Positions 59,871-64,000 of a stretch of 64,000 nucleotides of DNA are shown here, one piece after another; positions within the stretch are counted from its first letter, which is position 1; each line of letters starts with the position of its first letter. This stretch comes from Diphasiastrum complanatum. Lineage: Eukaryota > Streptophyta > Lycopodiopsida > Lycopodiales > Lycopodiaceae. The translations under genes and the position numbers were made by a program. Location of the stretch: the NCBI GenBank assembly GCA_029204225.1, contig CM055092.1, positions 80,124,838 through 80,188,837 on the forward strand. The letters run 5' to 3'. Under the pieces are notes generated by a model. That model saw nothing but the letters and a program-made list of their open reading frames with translations. It searched no databases and was not told the origin of the DNA.

Positions 59871-61278
59871 CTATCCGCCGCGACGGATGGAAATAATAGA
59901 AGAAATTGAATATTGAAATTTTTTTAGGGGGGGTCCGCGACGGATGGAACCCCCTCCAAATTTTTTTTTTTTTTTTTTAAGATTTTCTAATAAATAAAGT
60001 CTGTTTGAGAAATATTTTTTTTTTTTAAAAATGGATATTGAAATTTTATTATGGGGGTCATCCGCCACGGCGGATGGACCTCCTTCAAAAAAATTTCGAA
60101 ATTTTGGAGTATTTTTTTTTTGGAAACAAAAATGTGGAGGAAGCCATCTGATGCAGAGGATGGTTTTTCACATTTTTTGAATTTTTTCTAATTTTCTGAT
60201 GATTTTCGGGATATTTTGGGGGTTTTCGTGGTTTAGGGTTTTTTTTTTTATTTTGGAGTATTCGGGTTTTCGGGATTTATTCAAGATTTTCAGGTTTTCG
60301 AGATTTATTCACGATTTTTTCGGGATTTTCGGGATTATCTTTTTTGGAAAAACAAAATGTGGAGAAAGCCATCCACCGCAACGGATGATTTTCCACATTT
60401 TCGGATTTTTTTCGTGATTTTCGAAATCTTTTCGAGGTTTTCGGAGTTTTCGGTATTTTGATTTTTGAGCATTCGGGTTTTTGAGATTTATTCGCGATTT
60501 TTTCAAGATTTTCGGGATTATCTTTTTTGGAAAAACAAAATGCGGAGGAAGCCATTCGCCGCGGCGGATGGTTTTCCACATTTTTGAGTTTTTTTCGTGA
60601 TTTTGGGGATCTTTTCGGGCTTTGGAGTTTTTTGATTTTCGAGTATTCGGGTTTTTGAGATTTATTTGCGATTTTGTTGGGATTTTCTTTTTTTGAAAAA
60701 AAATAATGTGAAGGGTGCCATCTGCCGCGGCGGATGATTTTCCACATTTTCGGATTTTCGGTTTTTTTTTTTTTCAGAATTTTTTTTTAGATTTTACTTA
60801 GAAATAAAGTCTGATTTTTCATTAATTTTAATCTAAGAAAAAATTGAAATTTGAAAATTTTTAGGGAGATCCATCCGCCGCTAATTGAAATTTGTTTTTT
60901 CACAAATTGATTTTTAATGGTTTTTCGTTGAAATAAAGTTTGTTTGAGAAATATTAAATTCTTTTTAAAAAAAACAATTTTACATTGAAAGTTTTTGAGG
61001 AGAGTTCATTTGCCACGGCGGATGGAAATCTTTCCAAATTTTTTTTTAGAAATAATATCTGATTCATCATAAATTTCATTCATCCAGTGATATTTACGCT
61101 TTGCAAAATCGTACGAAGTTTCAATTCTACATAAGATTTTTTTTAAAAAAAACAGAAAAAATCATAGAGAAAGTCGTCCGCCCTCCCCCCACCCCTCTCT
61201 ATCTCTCTCTCTTCCAAGTTTATTTCAGCTATCAAAGTTTATCTAAGAGGGGGGGGCTCCATCCGTTGTGGCAGATGG
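59871..61278. repeat. Family of GC-rich palindromes in AT-rich DNA
   Basis: Copies of a palindrome near CCATCCGCCGCGGCGGATGG at 59871-59890, 59934-59947, 60059-60077, 60144-60163, 60369-60388, 60552-60571, 60718-60736, 60871-60880 (half), 61007-61025 and 61259-61278. Four copies (60131-60173, 60356-60399, 60539-60582, 60705-60747) are extended into 40-45-bp inverted repeats with AATGTGGA and TCCACATT arms. Several of the others are flanked by G-run and C-run arms (GGGGGGTCC...GGACCCCC type). The extended copies are spaced about 165-225 bp apart. No protein function is implied: frames such as 60747-60277 are repeat shadows. Confidence 0.85.
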
Positions 61279-61679
61279 ACCTCCACCCAAAGTATTTTTT
61301 AATAAATTTTGTTTCAGAACTAATGAAAGTTAGAAACTAATTGAGGTTAAAAATTTAATTAAAACTTTTTTTTCTGAAAAGTTGTAAAAAACTTTCAACC
61401 TTTTTTTTTAAGATACTTAAATCCCCTTTCTAAGTTGCCATTATTGGAGAGTCTGAAAGTCTTTTGGGGGGCTTGAATCCCCCTCCAAGCTGCCCTAACC
61501 TCATGGCTACTCCTTCCTCAACACATTTTTAAAAATACATATACATCAGGTAAATGAGAATAAAAAACGACCTCTAAAAATGATTTGCAACTATTTGAAC
61601 AAAAGTCTTTCAAATACAAATTTGGATTAAAATAACAGAGACTGAAATGGCTCAACTTATATAGTATTCCTAAGTTGTG
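61279..61679. other. No gene seen
   Basis: AT-rich spacer with no motif recognised. Confidence 0.5.
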
Positions 61680-62390
61680 TACAGCTCATCAATCCATGAC
61701 TGCGTTTCTCATTTCTGTACAGCTCATCAAGCCATGCTACATTTTTCATTTTTCTATTGTTTGTGTATAGCTCATAAATCCTTGCTTGCGATTATCAGTT
61801 TGTGATAGCTCATGAATTAATGTCTTCATTTCTTATTTCAATACTGTTCACAAAGCCAAGGTACGTTTTTCATTTTTTTTCTTGTTTGTGTACAACTCAA
61901 TAATTCTTGTTTGCGATTCTCAATTTGTGACAACTTATGAATCCATGGCTTTATTTTTTATTTCAATACAGTTCACAAAGCCAAGATACGTTTTTCATTT
62001 TTCTCTTGTTTATGTATAGCTCATCAATCCTTGCCTACGATTCTCAGTTTGTGACAGCTCATGAATCCATGTCTTCATTTCTTATTTCAATACAGTTCAC
62101 AAAGTCAATGTATGTTTTTTATTTTTCATTTATTTGTGTACAGCTCATCAATCCTTGCCTACGATTCTTAGTTTGTGATAGCTCATGAATCCATGTCTTC
62201 ATTTCTTATTTCAATACAGTTCACATAGCCAAGTTGTATTTTTTTTCTTTTTCAATATAGTTCACAGAGCCAAGTTATGTTTTTCATTTTTGTTTTGTTT
62301 GTGTACAATTCATCAATCATTGCCTGCGATTCTCAGTTTGTGACAACTCGTAAATTTATGTCTTCATTTCTTATTTTTGAAAAAAAAATA
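61680..62390 (+). repeat. 124-bp tandem repeat, about 5-6 copies
   Basis: CAGTTCAC recurs with GTTCAC at 61846, 61971, 62095 and 62219 (spacings 125, 124, 124). Each unit contains GTACAGCTCATCAATCC, GCGATTCTCAGTTTGTGA and CTCATGAATCCATGTCTTC. The first and last units are truncated or degenerate. Confidence 0.9.
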
Positions 62391-63130
62391 CATCAGAAGG
62401 TTTTTTTTGAGATCTTCGTGGATTTTCAAGATTTTTTCAAGGATTTTCGGGAATTTTCAGAATCTTCGCGGATTTTTCTTCCAAAATATATTTTTGCGTT
62501 TTTTTTTTTCTGGATATTCGAGAATTTTTGAGATCTTTTTGGAATCTTCGAGGATCTTCGCGGATTTTTTTGAGGATTTTGAGATTTTTTTTTCCAATTT
62601 TTTTTTTTGCATTCTTTTTTATGAAAATTCGAAAATTTTCGAAATTTTGAGAGATTTTCGTGAATTTTTGGGATTTGTCAAAATTTTCGAGATTTTTTTG
62701 GGAATTTTTAAAAGAAAATTCAAAATAAGCAAAAAAAATGGAGGGAGTTTCGATTAGTGTCAATCTGACACATGTCATATGGTTAATTCCATAAGCAATT
62801 CTGAGAAATGACATAATGAAAAAAAACATAAATATAGGGAATCTCCAATCTAGATTTTCGTTTGCTTTCAAGATTATCTAGTTTGATATCAACGAAATTT
62901 TTGAATTTCATTCATCCACTGATTTTTACCCTTTACAAAATGGTAAGAAGTTTCATTTCCACATTTTTTTTTTTTTGAAAAAATAGAAAAAAAAAGTAGA
63001 AAGCCATCCGCCGCGCGAATGGCTTCCTCCACAATTTTTTTTTTAAAACAAAAAAAAATGTAGAAACCAATAGATTTTTTTTTCAAAATAAGCAAAAAAC
63101 ATTTACATTGCACTAACTAAAGTTGGGATG
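62391..63130. repeat. GGATTTTCG-type low-complexity DNA with one more palindrome
   Basis: 62400-62720 is made of GATTTTCGGGAATTTTC-like units, as between the palindromes at 60180-60700. A palindrome copy (AAGCCATCCGCCGCGCGAAT, continuing GGCTT) lies at 63001-63025, flanked by poly-A/T. Confidence 0.7.
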
Positions 63131-63170
63131 ACTACAATTTGGCCAGACTTTCTATGTTGCTGATGAGACT

Positions 63171-63611
63171 GTGTTCCAATTTTCAGAGAAACCAAGTCTC
63201 TTATTTTTTACGAGGGCATGGAAGATTTCGACAAAACCAAACTCTTCTGGAACTCATGTTAAAGCGTTTGTGGTGGTTTCAAAAAAGTATATAGGTGATC
63301 CCACGTTCAATATGGACGATGATGTTCAGTCCCTTGGTTTAATTCGAGGGATCTATTTTCACGACGAGATCGCTTTCGATCGCGTAGAGTTTATGACACG
63401 AACTCAAGATGGGACTGAGCATTATGTTGTTCTTTCATGTGAAGACCTCATGTATTTCATTGTCCCGCCTAAAACTCAAGATGAAAATATGGTATGTTTG
63501 AATTTTGAAAGACAACTGGCGAGTGACATGTTCCTTGTAGCTAGCAAATATGAGAGCTTGAACAATACAAATGACAAAATCTTTATGGAGGCAACACAAT
63601 GGTCTCTTTAA
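63171..63611 (+). CDS. Hypothetical protein, 146 codons
   Basis: ATG at 63171 (the frame is open upstream, so this may be an exon). It begins MFQFSEKPSLLFFTRAWKIS and includes HVKAFVVVSKKYIGDPTFNM and TEHYVVLSCEDLMYFIVPP; balanced, protein-like composition unlike the AT-rich DNA before it. Stop at 63609. No family recognised. It may be an exon of a host gene or of a transposon continuing right. Confidence 0.45.
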   Translation: MFQFSEKPSLLFFTRAWKISTKPNSSGTHVKAFVVVSKKYIGDPTFNMDDDVQSLGLIRGIYFHDEIAFDRVEFMTRTQDGTEHYVVLSCEDLMYFIVPPKTQDENMVCLNFERQLASDMFLVASKYESLNNTNDKIFMEATQWSL

Positions 63612-63991
63612 TTCTCTCAACTTTGGGTATGTCGCCGGAATTACATGACAGATTGGAGGATCCTTCATTGGATGAAGACAAGGAAGTCGAAGAGGTCGCT
63701 GGCTTCGAAGTTGGTCCATTGGAAGAAGACATGGAAGTCGAAGAAGTCGCTTGTCTCGATATTGTTCCTTTTGTGTCAGAACAAAATCCATGCTCATCAA
63801 AGAGAAAAGTCAAGGCTACAAAAAAAAACCATCGGTACGCAGGGAAAGCGCGGATATTCAACATGGGCGGAAAGCAGCAAGACCTATTGGAAGGGCAGAG
63901 AAACAACCGTTGGAACCCCATGTTACAGTGTTTCCGAGGACAGGTGATGCAAGTTTTGAATCAGATCAGAAACATGTCGACGTGTGGATGA
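63599..63991 (+). CDS. Hypothetical acidic protein overlapping the end of the previous ORF
   Basis: An ATG at 63599 overlaps the previous ORF by 13 bp in another frame and runs 130 codons to TGA. It has two copies of a 17-residue acidic unit (EDKEVEEVAGFEVGPLE and EDMEVEEVACLDIVPFV; DNA period 51 bp, 63674 and 63725), then a Lys/Arg-rich stretch. It could be the continuation of the same protein across a frameshift or a short intron. Function unknown. Confidence 0.4.
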   Translation: MVSLILSTLGMSPELHDRLEDPSLDEDKEVEEVAGFEVGPLEEDMEVEEVACLDIVPFVSEQNPCSSKRKVKATKKNHRYAGKARIFNMGGKQQDLLEGQRNNRWNPMLQCFRGQVMQVLNQIRNMSTCG

Positions 63992-64000
63992 ATTTGAAGG

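Noticed and set aside
60277-60747. 156-codon minus-strand frame with a Lys/Ser-rich repeated protein
   Set aside because: It is created by the repeated palindrome/GGATTTTCG units; the period is that of the DNA repeat and the composition is low complexity.
59871-61278. CRISPR-like array of spaced palindromic repeats
   Set aside because: Repeats are variable, spacers are irregular AT-rich low-complexity DNA, and the window is a plant nuclear genome with no cas genes.

Overview
The window is nuclear DNA of a land plant, probably one with a large, repeat-rich genome. Four things point to this: plant-type Ty3/gypsy chromoviruses and Ty1/copia elements primed by initiator tRNA-Met, degenerate TTTAGGG (plant telomere-type) repeats, long (CT)n/(TA)n microsatellites, and one conserved plant gene exon. 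The species cannot be named from sequence alone. Nothing bacterial, plastid or viral was recognised.

The only host gene I can name is the first coding exon of VPS15 (regulatory kinase-like subunit of the class III PI3-kinase complex), minus strand, 10349-10546. No later exon was found down to position 1. What should be its first intron holds a complete Ty3/gypsy chromovirus (3671-9962; TSD TATAC on both sides) in the antisense direction. Further along the intron is the edge of a second, minus-strand LTR element (1-2330). Upstream of the exon lie a GA/CT tract, three GCCGAC cores and a perfect 26-bp palindrome centred on TGACGTCA.

From about 11.3 to 51.8 kb the DNA is a graveyard of retroelements with little unique sequence. 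It holds: a minus-strand copia polyprotein joined directly to its LTR (14.7-17.4 kb); a gag-only plus-strand remnant with an LTR and PBS (18.8-20.7 kb); a scrambled copia fragment (21.4-22.2 kb); a decayed gypsy RT-RNaseH-integrase (22.8-24.9 kb); two diverged copies of a roughly 1-kb dispersed repeat, one with an interstitial telomere-like tract (26.2-26.5 kb) and the other with a near-perfect hairpin (30.79-30.89 kb); a gypsy integrase fragment (31.8-32.9 kb); a minus-strand LTR element with G-box-rich LTR and an unrecognised tandem-module ORF (32.9-35.8 kb); a 5' copia half-element (36.8-39.2 kb); a decayed unidentified gene (40.7-43.7 kb); and a copia element nested in the LTR of another copia element (45.0-51.7 kb).

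From 51.9 to 58.6 kb a second, nearly intact chromovirus (52138-58400; LTRs about 97% identical by eye; TSD TCGGC) has split a CCCTTAG-like minisatellite. It lacks a recognisable gag, but its leader carries five hairpin-forming repeats. From 58.6 kb on, the DNA is extremely AT-rich and carries a striking family of GC-rich palindromes (core CCATCCGCCGCGGCGGATGG) and a 124-bp tandem repeat. It ends in two overlapping unidentified ORFs at 63.2-64.0 kb.

The elements do not form a pathway; the functional story is one housekeeping gene end surrounded by successive layers of transposition. The observations most worth checking are the GC palindromes (59.9-63.0 kb), the chromovirus leader hairpins (53.1-53.5 kb), the tandem-module ORF with periodic G-boxes (33-36 kb) and the foldback at 30.8 kb.
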